A stretch of DNA of 64,000 bases, from the NCBI GenBank assembly GCA_002336815.1, contig DDEU01000042.1, forward strand, positions 2,453 through 66,452, given 5' to 3'. The notes below the pieces were generated by a model. It ran no database searches and was not told the origin of the DNA. It saw nothing but the letters and a program-made list of their open reading frames with translations. The translations under genes were made by a program, and so were the position numbers. This DNA is from Chitinophagaceae bacterium UBA1946 (GTDB lineage Bacteria; Bacteroidota; Bacteroidia; Chitinophagales; Chitinophagaceae). This document shows positions 26,330 to 35,991 of the stretch, piece after piece (positions within the stretch are counted from its first letter, which is position 1; every line of letters starts with the position of its first letter).

Positions 26330-26350
26330 TTTTATTTTTTTAAAGATTAT

Positions 26351-26477
26351 GAGGCTGTATCAAAGGATCATTGATCATACTATTTTGCCAGGGTCAGTAC
26401 TCCAATCAATAAGAATCAGATCTGTGAACATTTCGCTTAACTCAATGCCACAGACTGCTTTCCTTCAATACAGCCTC
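26351..26477. repeat. Interspersed palindromic element, copy B (127 bp)
   Basis: GAGGCTGTATCAAAG at the left pairs with CTTCAATACAGCCTC at the right (13 of 15). The interior segment at about 26418-26457 (ATCTGTGAACATTTCG, then TAACTCAATG, then ACAGA) matches the reverse complement of the first hairpin of copy A, so the copy is inverted. It separates the aldehyde dehydrogenase from DUF779. Confidence 0.75.
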
Positions 26478-26509
26478 TAACCGGATCGATTGCCTTCCAT
26501 CCGTGATTC

Positions 26510-28042
26510 TTAAAAGAATCCCAGTTTTTGTTTGCTGTAGGATATCAGCATATTTTTGGTTTGACGATAGTGATTCAACATCATTTTATGTGTTTCCCTG
26601 CCAAAGCCTGACTTTTTATACCCGCCAAACGGCGCATGTGCAGGATAGGCGTGATAGTTATTTACCCATACACGGCCTGCCTGTATTGCCCTTGGCACCT
26701 GGTACAATTCATGTGCATCCCTCGTCCACACACCGGCTCCCAATCCATACAAAGTATCGTTGGCAATGGCAATGGCTTCTTCGGTAGTTTTAAAAGTAGT
26801 AACGCACACCACCGGCCCAAAGATCTCTTCCTGGAACACCCGCATTTTGTTATGCCCTTTAAATACGGTTGGTTTAATATAATATCCATGCTCGAGGCCG
26901 CTGTTCTGGCTGAACGCTTCGCCCCCTGCCAACACCTGTGCACCTTCCTGCTTGCCGATCTCGAGATAACTCAGTATCTTTTTATACTGGTCTTCACTGG
27001 CCTGCGCTCCCATCATTACGGTACTATCCAGCGGATTGCCCAACTTTACAGCATTCACCCGCTGTACCACTTTCTCCATAAAACGATCGTAAATATTTTC
27101 ATGCACCAGGATCCTTGAGGGACAGGTGCAAACCTCCCCGTTGTTCAAGGCAAACAATACCGCGCCTTCCACTGCCTTATCAAAAAACTCATCGTCTTCA
27201 GCGGCAACACTTTCAAAGAAAATGTTCGGGCTCTTTCCACCCAGTTCCATGGTAACAGGCACCAAATTTTCTGAAGCGTACTGCATGATCAAACGGCCGG
27301 TAGTGGTTTCACCTGTAAAGGCAACCTTATTGATCCTGGGGGATTGTGCCAATGGTTTTCCGGCTTCAATACCAAAACCCGTTACTACGTTCAATACGCC
27401 TTTGGGTAATAAATGCCCAACGAGTTCCATCAAACACATAATGCTGGTAGGCGTTTGCTCTGCCGGCTTTACTACTACGCAGCAGCCTGCAGCCAATGCC
27501 GGAGCAATTTTCCAGGCTGCCATCAGCAAGGGAAAATTCCATGGAATGATCTGGCCAACCACGCCAATAGGTTCATGCAAATTAATGCTCACGGTATGTT
27601 CATCATGCTCGCTGATGCTGCCTTCTTCGCTGCGGATAATGCCGGCAAAATAACGAAAATGATCTACTACCAATGGCAGATCGGCCGCAAGACTTTCCCG
27701 GATGGCCTTTCCATTGTCGATGGTTTCTACGGTAGCGAGGTACTGCAGGTTTTGCTCTACTGTGTCCGCTATTTTAAGCAGGATATTGCTGCGGTAAGCG
27801 GCGGCAGTTTTGCTCCAGGTTTTAAAAGCGTCCTGCGCTGCATCAATGGCTTTGTCAATGTCTTTCGCATTGCCCCTGGCAGCCTTTGTAAAGGGTTTGC
27901 CATCAATGGGAGAAACATTGTCGAAGTACTCACCGCTGTCGGGTGTTACCCATTCGCCGTTGATGTAATGATCGTATTTCGTTTTAAAAGATGGCCTTGT
28001 GGCCACTGTTGAGGCCGGTGCGGCCGCAGTTGCTGTGCTCAT
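26510..28042 (-). CDS. NAD(P)-dependent aldehyde dehydrogenase (AldB/ExaC type)
   Basis: 510 residues. The NAD-binding IPWNFPLLMAAWKIAPALAAGCCVVVKPAEQTP, the GETTTGR turn, catalytic Glu in VTMELGGKSPN and catalytic Cys in NNGEVCTCPSR are all present. The GEVCTCPSR form and the APFGGYKKSGFGRE tail are typical of acetaldehyde/long-chain aldehyde dehydrogenases linked to alcohol oxidation. It is divergent from an AraC regulator and followed by DUF779, a recurrent association, so the AraC protein is a good candidate regulator. Confidence 0.93.
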   Translation of the reverse strand: MSTATAAAPASTVATRPSFKTKYDHYINGEWVTPDSGEYFDNVSPIDGKPFTKAARGNAKDIDKAIDAAQDAFKTWSKTAAAYRSNILLKIADTVEQNLQYLATVETIDNGKAIRESLAADLPLVVDHFRYFAGIIRSEEGSISEHDEHTVSINLHEPIGVVGQIIPWNFPLLMAAWKIAPALAAGCCVVVKPAEQTPTSIMCLMELVGHLLPKGVLNVVTGFGIEAGKPLAQSPRINKVAFTGETTTGRLIMQYASENLVPVTMELGGKSPNIFFESVAAEDDEFFDKAVEGAVLFALNNGEVCTCPSRILVHENIYDRFMEKVVQRVNAVKLGNPLDSTVMMGAQASEDQYKKILSYLEIGKQEGAQVLAGGEAFSQNSGLEHGYYIKPTVFKGHNKMRVFQEEIFGPVVCVTTFKTTEEAIAIANDTLYGLGAGVWTRDAHELYQVPRAIQAGRVWVNNYHAYPAHAPFGGYKKSGFGRETHKMMLNHYRQTKNMLISYSKQKLGFF

Positions 28043-28151
28043 AATGGAAAGTTTAATCGTTATAAATGGAAAGCTAATTTCAAAAATGATTTACCGGCCC
28101 GGGCTCACTTTTGTCCTTTTTTATAGCACGATCGTACTTTGCTTTTTGTTT

Positions 28152-28167
28152 TACCATAATATTGGTA
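28152..28167. promoter_or_regulatory. Possible operator in the aldehyde dehydrogenase-araC divergent region
   Basis: TACCATAATATTGGTA is a dyad (TACCA-6-TGGTA) 28 bases upstream of the AraC-family start and in the shared 152-base divergent promoter region. This is a sequence observation only. AraC proteins usually bind direct repeats, so the assignment is weak. Confidence 0.3.
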
Positions 28168-28194
28168 TAGAATTGAATTGCTAAAAACGATTGC

Positions 28195-29118
28195 ATGCCT
28201 GTTGGTAAACATTTACAACCTGTTGGTCTTACGCATCCCAAATACCTGCAAACACTGGTAGAGAACAGGCGCATCTTCAATTTGAATAACTGCGAACTGA
28301 ATGTTTTTGAAACTTACCAGCACGCTTATCATATACCGCTTACCTTCAACGATTTTGTGATCACCAGCATGGTGAGGGGCAAAAAAGTGATGCATCTTTT
28401 TGACAAGCCTGCTTTTGATTACCTGCCGGGCGAAACGGTGATCGTACCTGCCAATGAAACCATGATCATTGATTTCCCGGAGGCAGAACGGCACAGCCCT
28501 ACCCAATGCATCGCCCTGGCGGTGGATGCCGGGTATGTAAAAGACACGATGCAGTACCTGAATAATTATTACAACAGCGAAGAAAAACATGACTGGAAAT
28601 TACAGTTCAACCAATATCATTTTGCCAACGACAATGAAGTTACCGGCATCATCAACAAACTCATCCGCATCTGCAGCGGGAACGAACCTGGAAAAAATAT
28701 TTTTGCGGATCTTAACCTGAAAGAATTACTCATCCGCCTGATGCAAAGCCAGCACCTGCAACAGGTAAGCGTTGAAAGCGACAGCAGCCAGAATAAGAGC
28801 CGGCTGCATTATGTACTCAATTATATTCATGAACATCTTACAGAAAAAATTGCGGTGGATGCATTGAGCCGGAAGGCCTATTTAAGCAGGAATGTTTTCT
28901 TTAAATGGTTCAGGGAGCAGTTTGGTATCACACCGCTGGATTACATTAACCAGGAAAGAATAAAATTAGCCAAGCAGTTATTGGCAAAACCTCAATACAA
29001 AGTGCAAACTGTCAGCAATATGTGCGGCTTCAGTGATGTGAATTATTTTATCCGGCTGTTCAAAAAAATGGAAGGCATTACACCCAAAGCTTATAAAGAT
29101 TGTATGATAGCTGCCTGA
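28195..29118 (+). CDS. AraC-family transcriptional regulator
   Basis: 307 residues. Residues about 20-190 form an AraC_N (PF06719-like) ligand domain (GKKVMHLFDKPAFDYLPGETVIVPANETMIIDFPEA). The C-terminal about 100 residues hold two helix-turn-helices: VDALSRKAYLSRNVFFKWFREQFG and VQTVSNMCGFSDVNYFIRLFKKMEGITPKAYK. It is divergent from the aldehyde dehydrogenase/DUF779 genes and probably activates them in response to an aldehyde or alcohol. It stops 4 bases before the convergent acetyltransferase gene, with no terminator between. Confidence 0.9.
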   Translation: MPVGKHLQPVGLTHPKYLQTLVENRRIFNLNNCELNVFETYQHAYHIPLTFNDFVITSMVRGKKVMHLFDKPAFDYLPGETVIVPANETMIIDFPEAERHSPTQCIALAVDAGYVKDTMQYLNNYYNSEEKHDWKLQFNQYHFANDNEVTGIINKLIRICSGNEPGKNIFADLNLKELLIRLMQSQHLQQVSVESDSSQNKSRLHYVLNYIHEHLTEKIAVDALSRKAYLSRNVFFKWFREQFGITPLDYINQERIKLAKQLLAKPQYKVQTVSNMCGFSDVNYFIRLFKKMEGITPKAYKDCMIAA

Positions 29119-29122
29119 TGCA

Positions 29123-29578
29123 CTACCCTGCAATTGATTTTTTCATACACACACTATTTTCGACATTTACATACTGGCCATAGCTGGGCATTACACGGTA
29201 CCCGGATCTTTCATAAAGGCGTATCGCCTCTGGTTGTTTTTTGCCGGTTTCCAGCACGCAGGTTGTACTATTTATTTCGGCAGCCCATCGCTCCAGTTCA
29301 CCCAGCACCATTCCGGCAATGCCCTTTCCACGGTGTTCGGGTTGCACAAACATTCTTTTTATTTCCACGGTATTTTCTTCAAAAGGTTTAAAGGCCCCGC
29401 AACCAACAGGTGTTTCACCATCATAGGCCACCACCACATTTTTAAGCAGGGTTGTTTTATTGAACTGTGCATAAAAAGCATGCTCTGCTCCGTCACGTAT
29501 GGCAAGGTCCTCATCAAGCAGTGCCACCAGCTGTAAAAAATCAGCATTGTCTGAATCTGTTCTCAGGAGTTTGATCAT
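29123..29578 (-). CDS. GNAT family N-acetyltransferase
   Basis: 151 residues from the ATG at 29578 (an upstream in-frame TTG at 29593 is less likely). The acetyl-CoA binding motif A is IKRMFVQPEHRGKGIAGMVLGELERWA, followed by motif B LYERSGYRVM. It transfers an acetyl group to an unidentified amine. A near-consensus TATCTTAG box at 29594-29601 lies 15 bases upstream of the ATG. Confidence 0.85.
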   Translation of the reverse strand: MIKLLRTDSDNADFLQLVALLDEDLAIRDGAEHAFYAQFNKTTLLKNVVVAYDGETPVGCGAFKPFEENTVEIKRMFVQPEHRGKGIAGMVLGELERWAAEINSTTCVLETGKKQPEAIRLYERSGYRVMPSYGQYVNVENSVCMKKSIAG

Positions 29579-29792
29579 CTTTCTTCTTTGCAACTAAGAT
29601 AAATATTTCCGATTGATTTTTTTATAGCTGCCCTACAACTTAAACCATCGCCGCACTGCTCCGGTTTCCGGATGTTGAATGAATATATACTTTGCTATCC
29701 TGGTCGTTAATGGAAACGATCGTATCTGTAATGGGATTGACGGGAGTATTATCGCTGAATATGCTGATCTGATCTGAATAAATATTTTTCAC

Positions 29793-29820
29793 AAAAAAAT
29801 ACCCGGCAAAAGCCGGGCAT
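29793..29820 (-). terminator. Terminator of the outer-membrane protein gene
   Basis: On the minus strand GCCCGGC pairs with GCCGGGT around a TTTT loop and is followed by a run of T, 25 bases beyond the stop at 29845. Confidence 0.8.
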
Positions 29821-29844
29821 CCATTTTCGATAAGGTACGGTAGA

Positions 29845-30372
29845 TTAATTAAAACGTATGTTATAAGTAGCACCGATACCAACATGTGGTATGCTGCCAC
29901 CATTCACATCGCTGCGGAAAATATGATTGTAAAAACCAAATACATTCCAGTCGTAGTTATGATATCCTAACTGCGGTTTGATGTACGCACCGCCTTTGGC
30001 CCCGTTTGCACCTGTTAACACACTGTAACCACCGTCAACTCCTGCAAAAAAACCCTTGCTTTCCGGGTACACCCTTACAAAAACACCCAGGGGAATGGTT
30101 CCGAAACTCTGGCCATTATTTTTTGCAAAGAAATGGTTGTAACCAGTGGTTAAACCAATACCAAAATGATTGGTTTCCATCAACTGGCCTTTTAATTCTA
30201 GTCCTGCAACAAAGCTGCTGAAGTCTGCAATATCACCAACAGGGACACCTGCATTTAACCCGATCTTTAACCAGGAGTTCTTTTTGGTAATGTCTGCAGT
30301 TGTAGTTTTCTGGGCAAATAAACCTGTGCTTAAGATCAATGCCAACGATGCTAAGATTACTCTTTTGTTCAT
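29845..30372 (-). CDS. Small outer-membrane beta-barrel protein
   Basis: 175 residues from the ATG at 30372, which starts a clean signal peptide (MNKRVILASLALILSTGLFAQ). The mature part has alternating strands (WLKIGLNAGVPVG, HFGIGLTTGYNHF, GGAYIKPQLGYHNYDW) and ends GIGATYNIRFN with a terminal aromatic-type signature. It resembles porin-like OmpW/OprF-type barrels of Bacteroidota. Function unknown. A strong terminator follows. Confidence 0.8.
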   Translation of the reverse strand: MNKRVILASLALILSTGLFAQKTTTADITKKNSWLKIGLNAGVPVGDIADFSSFVAGLELKGQLMETNHFGIGLTTGYNHFFAKNNGQSFGTIPLGVFVRVYPESKGFFAGVDGGYSVLTGANGAKGGAYIKPQLGYHNYDWNVFGFYNHIFRSDVNGGSIPHVGIGATYNIRFN

Positions 30373-30615
30373 ACTGTTTGATTTTTTGATTCGGCAATCA
30401 AGAGGCAAACGATATACCAGAGATTTCCTGCTCAGCTTAAAGGATTTGAACTGCTGTGATGGGCAATTGCCTACACAGGTTGAGGCGTGTTAACAACAGG
30501 CGCTTGCTGATTTCATCAAATCTGCTAAAAAGTAACTGCCTATGTCGAAAAACATTCAGCAATTCTGCCATTGATATTTATGATGCTAAAGAGAATTATT
30601 GTCCTGCACAACTGT

Positions 30616-32169
30616 TTAGAACCAGCTTTTGGTTTTTGAACTACTCCTGCTTCTTCCACCCAGTCCCAATGCACCCAATAATGATCTTACGATTGTATTT
30701 CCGGCAGTGCGGACCATACTTTTTACAATGGTATTGTCAGCGATCTTTTCCAGTGTTGACGGTGCTTCTTTTTTGCCGCTGGATTTTTGTTCTTCTTCTG
30801 CCGTTTGTGCCGCAGCATCCTCCAACTTGGCGGTTAATATCTCAAAGGCACTTTGGCTATCTATTACCTGGTTGTACTTGGCCACCAGTTTTGACCTTGA
30901 GTTGATGGCATCTATCTCTGCCTGGGCCAGCACATCCATCCGGCTGCGTGGGGCACAGAGCATCGTATGCACGAGTGGTGTAGGTATGCCTTTTTCGTTC
31001 AGCATTGTTACCAGTGCTTCACCAATTCCCAACTGTGTAATGAGATCTTCTGTTTTATAAAACTCAGTTTCAGGGTAATTCTCTGCGGTTTGTTTGATCA
31101 CTTTCCTGTCTGCTGCCGTGAACGCCCTTAATGCATGCTGCACCTTCATACCCAACTGGCTCAGCACACTGGCCGGAACATCCATGGGGTTTTGTGTACA
31201 AAAGAAAATGCCGATTCCTTTGGAACGGATCAGTTTGATGATGGTTTCGATCTGTTGCAATAAAGCGCTGCTGGCTTCCTGGAAAATCAGATGGGCCTCA
31301 TCAATAAATATGACCAGCTTCGGTTTATCAAGGTCCCCTTCTTCCGGGCTGCTGGCATACAATTCGGCCAGCATCTGTAACATGAACGTAGAAAACAATT
31401 TAGGCTTATCCTGCAGGTCGGTCACTCTTAATACATTGATCACTCCCCTTCCCTGCTGGTCTATCCGCATCAGGTCGTCTACCTCAAAACTCTTTTCACC
31501 AAAAAACAGGTCGGCTCCCTGCTGCTGCAGTTCGATCACTTTACGCAGTATGGTTCCGGTGCTGGTGGTAGATATCTTGCCATAAGTTTTTTCCAGTTCT
31601 GCTTTCCCTTCATCACCCACATATTGCAATACTTTGATAAAATCCTTGAGATCAAGCAACGGCAATTTGGTATCATCACAATATTTAAAGATCATCGATA
31701 CTACGCCACCCTGTATATCATTCAACTCTAATATCTTGCTCAGCAACACGGGACCAAACTCACTAACGGTGGCCCGTAGATGCACTCCATCTTTACCGGT
31801 TAACGTAAGCAGCTCGGCAGGGAACAAGGCTGGTGTATAAGTGAGCTGCAGTTTTTGATAGCGATCATTTAATTTATCATTGATACTCCCCAGCGCTGCA
31901 ATGCCACTGAGGTCGCCTTTAATATCCATTACCAGTACCGGCACGCTGGCATCACTCAGCATTTCACTGATCATCTGCAGGGTTTTGGTTTTACCCGTAC
32001 CCGTTGCACCGGCAATCAATCCATGGCGGTTCATTGTTTTTAACGGTAGCCTGATGGCCGCTTCAGCCACTACTTCACCATCCAGCACCCCGGCACCGAT
32101 CTGTACAGCCTCTCCTTTAAAAGTATAACCGCTTTTTACTGCTTCAATAAAACTATCCTTATTTGCCAT
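30616..32169 (-). CDS. HerA-like ATPase, DUF853 family (YjgR-like)
   Basis: 517 residues. Walker A is GATGTGKTKTLQMISE, Walker B is KLVIFIDEAHLIF, with an arginine-finger region and RSKGIGIFFCTQNPMDVPASVLSQLG. This matches the DUF853/YjgR group of HerA/FtsK-type P-loop ATPases. The C-terminal about 80 residues are charged and Ala/Gln-rich, ending in a Ser/Arg tail (GGRSRSSSKTKSWF). The biochemical role is not established; DNA translocation is inferred from the fold. It has no NurA or other obvious partner nearby. Confidence 0.88.
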   Translation of the reverse strand: MANKDSFIEAVKSGYTFKGEAVQIGAGVLDGEVVAEAAIRLPLKTMNRHGLIAGATGTGKTKTLQMISEMLSDASVPVLVMDIKGDLSGIAALGSINDKLNDRYQKLQLTYTPALFPAELLTLTGKDGVHLRATVSEFGPVLLSKILELNDIQGGVVSMIFKYCDDTKLPLLDLKDFIKVLQYVGDEGKAELEKTYGKISTTSTGTILRKVIELQQQGADLFFGEKSFEVDDLMRIDQQGRGVINVLRVTDLQDKPKLFSTFMLQMLAELYASSPEEGDLDKPKLVIFIDEAHLIFQEASSALLQQIETIIKLIRSKGIGIFFCTQNPMDVPASVLSQLGMKVQHALRAFTAADRKVIKQTAENYPETEFYKTEDLITQLGIGEALVTMLNEKGIPTPLVHTMLCAPRSRMDVLAQAEIDAINSRSKLVAKYNQVIDSQSAFEILTAKLEDAAAQTAEEEQKSSGKKEAPSTLEKIADNTIVKSMVRTAGNTIVRSLLGALGLGGRSRSSSKTKSWF

Positions 32170-32329
32170 GATAAAATTTTACCGAAAGATACAACTGTCA
32201 TATTAATCTTATAGTTGTTTTTTATGCAATAACAACCTGTTTACTACCGCTTTACCGGGTTTAAAATGGGTGAGCCAATGCCGCCTATCAAATATTTTAC
32301 GGTATTTATGCTGGTAAAAAATAGTTGGT

Positions 32330-32337
32330 TATTTTTG
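32330..32337 (+). promoter_or_regulatory. -7 box of the M16 peptidase operon
   Basis: TATTTTTG is a perfect TAnnTTTG, 19 bases before the ATG at 32357. No TTG lies at -33. Confidence 0.45.
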
Positions 32338-32356
32338 GCATTCAACTAAAATTAAT

Positions 32357-33664
32357 ATGAGACCAGTCATTACCTCCCTTTCACTTTTGCTGCTTGCATT
32401 TTCGGCAACGGCCCAAAAAGTGCCATTTACCGAATACAAATTAAAAAATGGCCTGCATGTGGTGCTGAGCCAGGACAAATCTGTTCCGGTGGTAGCCGTA
32501 TCCGTTATGTACCATGTTGGCAGTAAAGATGAACAAACCAACAGGACCGGGTTTGCACATTTTTTCGAACACCTGTTGTTTGAAGGCAGCGATAATATCA
32601 AACGTGGCGAATTCATGAAACTGGTAAGCGCCAATGGCGGGCAGAACAATGCCAATACCACGCAGGACCGTACTTTTTATTACGAGGTTTTTCCATCCAA
32701 TCAACTGGCAACAGGTATCTGGCTCGAAAGCGAGCGCATGATGCACCCGGTGATCAACGAGATTGGTGTAAAAACGCAGAATGAAGTAGTAAAAGAAGAA
32801 AAAAGAATGCGGGTAGATAACCAGCCTTACGGTAATTTTATCTCTGAAGTAATGAGGCGCCTTTTCACCAAACATCCTTACAACTGGGTACCTATCGGCA
32901 GCATGGCCGACCTGGATGCCGCTACACTGGATGAATTCAAAGCTTTCAATAAAAAATATTACACTCCAAACAATGCAGTGCTGGTAATTGCCGGTGACAT
33001 TGATATTGCCAAAACCAAAACCCTGGTAGAGCAGTATTTTGCTGATATCCCTGCCGGTGAACCGATCGTTCGTACGGCTGTAGTGGAAGATCCCATCACC
33101 CGGGAAGTGATCGATACCGCTTATGATGCCAACATACAGATTCCAGGTATCCTGGCGGCTTACCGCATCCCGGGCATGACCAGCAAAGAATCAAAAGCGC
33201 TTGAAATGGCTTCTTCTGTATTAAGCCAGGGCAACAGCAGCCGCATGTACAAGAAGATGGTAGATGATAAAAAGAACTCTTTGCAGGTAGGCTCTTTTAG
33301 TTATGCGCTGGAAGATTATGGCGCTTACATCACCTATGCTTTGCCCAATAATGAAACTCCACTCGACACTTTATTAAAGGATATGGATGACGAAGTGGAA
33401 AAATTAAAAACCACCCTCATCAGTGAAAACGAATTCACCAAACTGCAAAACCAGTTTGAGAATGATTTTGTAGGTGCCAACAGCAAAATGCTGGGCGTGG
33501 CCGAAAACCTGGCAGATGGTTATACTTTTTACAAGAACACCGATCACATCAATAACGAACTGGAAGAGATCAGGAAGATCACCCGGGAGGATATTCAGGA
33601 TGTTGTAAAAAAATATCTTGGTAAAAACCAGCGTGTGGTACTGTATTATTTACCCAAACCTTAA
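32357..33664 (+). CDS. M16 family zinc metallopeptidase (catalytic partner)
   Basis: 435 residues with a signal peptide ending SATAQ. The inverted zinc motif HxxEH is HFFEH at residues 68-72 (His68, Glu71, His72), with the third ligand expected in NEVVKEEKR near Glu147. The second half is the usual M16 middle domain. It is exported to the periplasm or outer membrane and degrades peptides. It is followed 40 bases later by a paralogue lacking the zinc site, the classic active/inactive pair. Confidence 0.93.
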   Translation: MRPVITSLSLLLLAFSATAQKVPFTEYKLKNGLHVVLSQDKSVPVVAVSVMYHVGSKDEQTNRTGFAHFFEHLLFEGSDNIKRGEFMKLVSANGGQNNANTTQDRTFYYEVFPSNQLATGIWLESERMMHPVINEIGVKTQNEVVKEEKRMRVDNQPYGNFISEVMRRLFTKHPYNWVPIGSMADLDAATLDEFKAFNKKYYTPNNAVLVIAGDIDIAKTKTLVEQYFADIPAGEPIVRTAVVEDPITREVIDTAYDANIQIPGILAAYRIPGMTSKESKALEMASSVLSQGNSSRMYKKMVDDKKNSLQVGSFSYALEDYGAYITYALPNNETPLDTLLKDMDDEVEKLKTTLISENEFTKLQNQFENDFVGANSKMLGVAENLADGYTFYKNTDHINNELEEIRKITREDIQDVVKKYLGKNQRVVLYYLPKP

Positions 33665-33704
33665 TTCCCCATCTCATTCAACCATCGTTTAAATTATTTA
33701 TACA

Positions 33705-35801
33705 ATGAAGAAATTATTGATCCTTGCAGCCGGCGCATTCTTTTTCCAGGCGGGCTTTGCACAAGTAAAAATTGACAGGAGTAAGAAACCTGCCGCTGGC
33801 CCAGCGCCGGTGATCTCTATAAAAGATCCTGCTATTTTTAACATGGCCAACGGCATCACGGTGCTGGTGGTAGAAAATCACAAACTTCCAAAAGTAAGGG
33901 CTACATTCAGCGTAGATTATGGTCCTGTTAAAGAAGGAAAAAAAGCCGGCCTGCTCGACCTGATGGGGCAGATGCTTGGAGAAGGCACTACCAATTTACC
34001 GAAAGACAAGTTTGATGAAGAAGTGGATAATATTGGTGCCGAGGTGAGCCTGAATGCTGCAGGTGGTTCTGCCAGTTCACTTACCAGGTATTTTGATAAA
34101 GCGTTCGGTTTAATGGCCGATGCTATTAAAAATCCTTCTTTTCCGCAGGAGTCGTTCGACAAATTAAAGTCGATGACCGTTACCGGTTTAAAATCGGAAG
34201 AAAAAAGTACGCCTACCATTGCAACAAGGGTGTACACCGCATTGAGCTATGGAAAAAATACTGCGCAGGGTGAATTTACCACTGAAGAATCTGTAAAGGG
34301 ATTAACCCTGGCAGATGTAAAAGAAGCTTATAAAAATCACATCACTCCTTCCCGTGCCTACCTCACTTTTGTAGGAGATATTACGCCGGCTGCTGCAAAA
34401 GCATTGGCCGAAAAAGCATTTGCTAACTGGAAAGGAAAAAAATTAATGCAGCCTGTTATTCCGATGGTGCAGAATCCAAAGAGAACAGAAATTGATTTTG
34501 TAGATATCCCAACTGCGGTACAGGGCGAATTAAGAGTGGGCAATATCATCAACAATCCGCTTAACAATAAAGACTATCATGCGCTGGCCCTTGCCAACTA
34601 TATACTCGGCGGTGGTGCAGAAAGCAAATTGTTCATGAACCTGCGTGAAAAGCATGGCTTTACTTACGGCTCCTACTCAAGAGTGGGCAATGGCCGCTGG
34701 CAGGCCCTGTTTACCGCTACTGCTGCAGTGCGTACGGATAAGGTGGACAGCGCTACTTCAGAATTGTTCAAAGAGATCCTGAACATGAGAGATGGTAAAG
34801 TAAACGCAGAAGATCTTGCGAATGCAAAAGCCAAATTCAATGGAGGTTTTGCATTGGGTATGGAAGATCCTGCAAAGACCGCAGAATATGCCACCAACAT
34901 TCTGATCAATGGTTTACCAAAAGATTTTTACAGAACTTATTTGCAGAAAATAAATGCGGTAACACTCGCAGATATTAAGAACGCATCCAAAACTTATTTC
35001 AGCGAAACCAATTCAAGGATCGTAATCGCCGGTAATGCAGATAAGATCATTCCAAAACTGATGAAGTTTGGATATCCCATAAAAAAATACGACCGCTATG
35101 CCAACCCGATCGTTGACAAACCACTTACACCAAAAGCAAAAGAAACAGCGAAAACATCAGAGAGCATTTCTGCTTACGAGATCATCAACAGCTACCTGAA
35201 AGCAGTAGGTGGCAAAGATGAGATCGCCAAAGTGAATGCCGTGTCTGCCACTATTTCACTCGATATCATGGGCCGTACCTTTGCAGGAGATTATAAAAGA
35301 ATGAACCCTGACAAACAACTGGTGGAATTAAAGATGGGTGCAATGACGGTGATGAAATCTGTTTTCGACGGCGGCCAGGGATACCAGGCACAGGGCCCGC
35401 AAAAGAAAGAAATGGATGAGCAGGAAATAAAAGAAGCAAGAGATGAAAAAGGCATTATTCCACAGTTTTTCTATGCCACTGATACTGCTTACAAAACAAA
35501 TTATCTTGGTACGGGCAAGGTTGGTGAGGAAGAGACTTACCGCCTGCAGGTTACCATGCCAAGCGGCAGGATTGCCGTGCAGGAATACTCTACTAAAACA
35601 GGGCTGTTGTTGAAAGAAGAATCTACCAGCAAACAGGGCGACCAGGAAGAAACTACTACCATTGAATATAAGAACTACATTAAAGTGGGCAATATTATGC
35701 TGCCGACTGAAATGATCAGGAACGAAGGTGGACAGGAACTGCCATTTAAATTTACCAATTATAAATTGAATGAAGGCGTAACAGAAGCCGACTTCAAATA
35801 A
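33705..35801 (+). CDS. M16 family inactive partner with C-terminal extra domain
   Basis: 698 residues with a signal peptide (ending GFAQ). The M16 fold is recognisable (FNMANGITVLVVENHKLP, AYLTFVGDITP, NLREKHGFTYGSYSR), but LLDLMGQMLGEG stands where HxxEH would be, so the zinc site is lost. NLREKHGFTYGSY retains the substrate-binding R/Y motif. The last about 240 residues (from YEIINSYLKAVGGKDEI) form a separate domain resembling LolA-like/outer-membrane lipoprotein-sorting folds. It is co-transcribed with the catalytic partner and followed by a terminator. Confidence 0.92.
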   Translation: MKKLLILAAGAFFFQAGFAQVKIDRSKKPAAGPAPVISIKDPAIFNMANGITVLVVENHKLPKVRATFSVDYGPVKEGKKAGLLDLMGQMLGEGTTNLPKDKFDEEVDNIGAEVSLNAAGGSASSLTRYFDKAFGLMADAIKNPSFPQESFDKLKSMTVTGLKSEEKSTPTIATRVYTALSYGKNTAQGEFTTEESVKGLTLADVKEAYKNHITPSRAYLTFVGDITPAAAKALAEKAFANWKGKKLMQPVIPMVQNPKRTEIDFVDIPTAVQGELRVGNIINNPLNNKDYHALALANYILGGGAESKLFMNLREKHGFTYGSYSRVGNGRWQALFTATAAVRTDKVDSATSELFKEILNMRDGKVNAEDLANAKAKFNGGFALGMEDPAKTAEYATNILINGLPKDFYRTYLQKINAVTLADIKNASKTYFSETNSRIVIAGNADKIIPKLMKFGYPIKKYDRYANPIVDKPLTPKAKETAKTSESISAYEIINSYLKAVGGKDEIAKVNAVSATISLDIMGRTFAGDYKRMNPDKQLVELKMGAMTVMKSVFDGGQGYQAQGPQKKEMDEQEIKEARDEKGIIPQFFYATDTAYKTNYLGTGKVGEEETYRLQVTMPSGRIAVQEYSTKTGLLLKEESTSKQGDQEETTTIEYKNYIKVGNIMLPTEMIRNEGGQELPFKFTNYKLNEGVTEADFK

Positions 35802-35824
35802 TGCATACCTGATTTGACCATTAT

Positions 35825-35853
35825 AAAGGCCACCTTTTTACAGGTGGCTTTTG
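35825..35853 (+). terminator. Terminator after the M16 pair
   Basis: AAAGGCCACC pairs with GGTGGCTTTT around TTTTTACA, then a short T-rich stretch. Confidence 0.7.
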
Positions 35854-35991
35854 TAATTAAATTGTAAACGTTGTTGCGTGTACCTGTAGCTTTTACCGTT
35901 TGGCTCAAAATTAGCTTTAACAAAAAATTAGTCAGTATATTAGCCCTGTTAAATGACGAAATGATTTTATTTGTTCATAAACTTTATAAAC

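Noticed and set aside
29640..29903. 87-codon minus-strand frame downstream of the outer-membrane gene
   Set aside because: It runs through the terminator at 29793-29820 and overlaps the real gene out of frame; no family resemblance.
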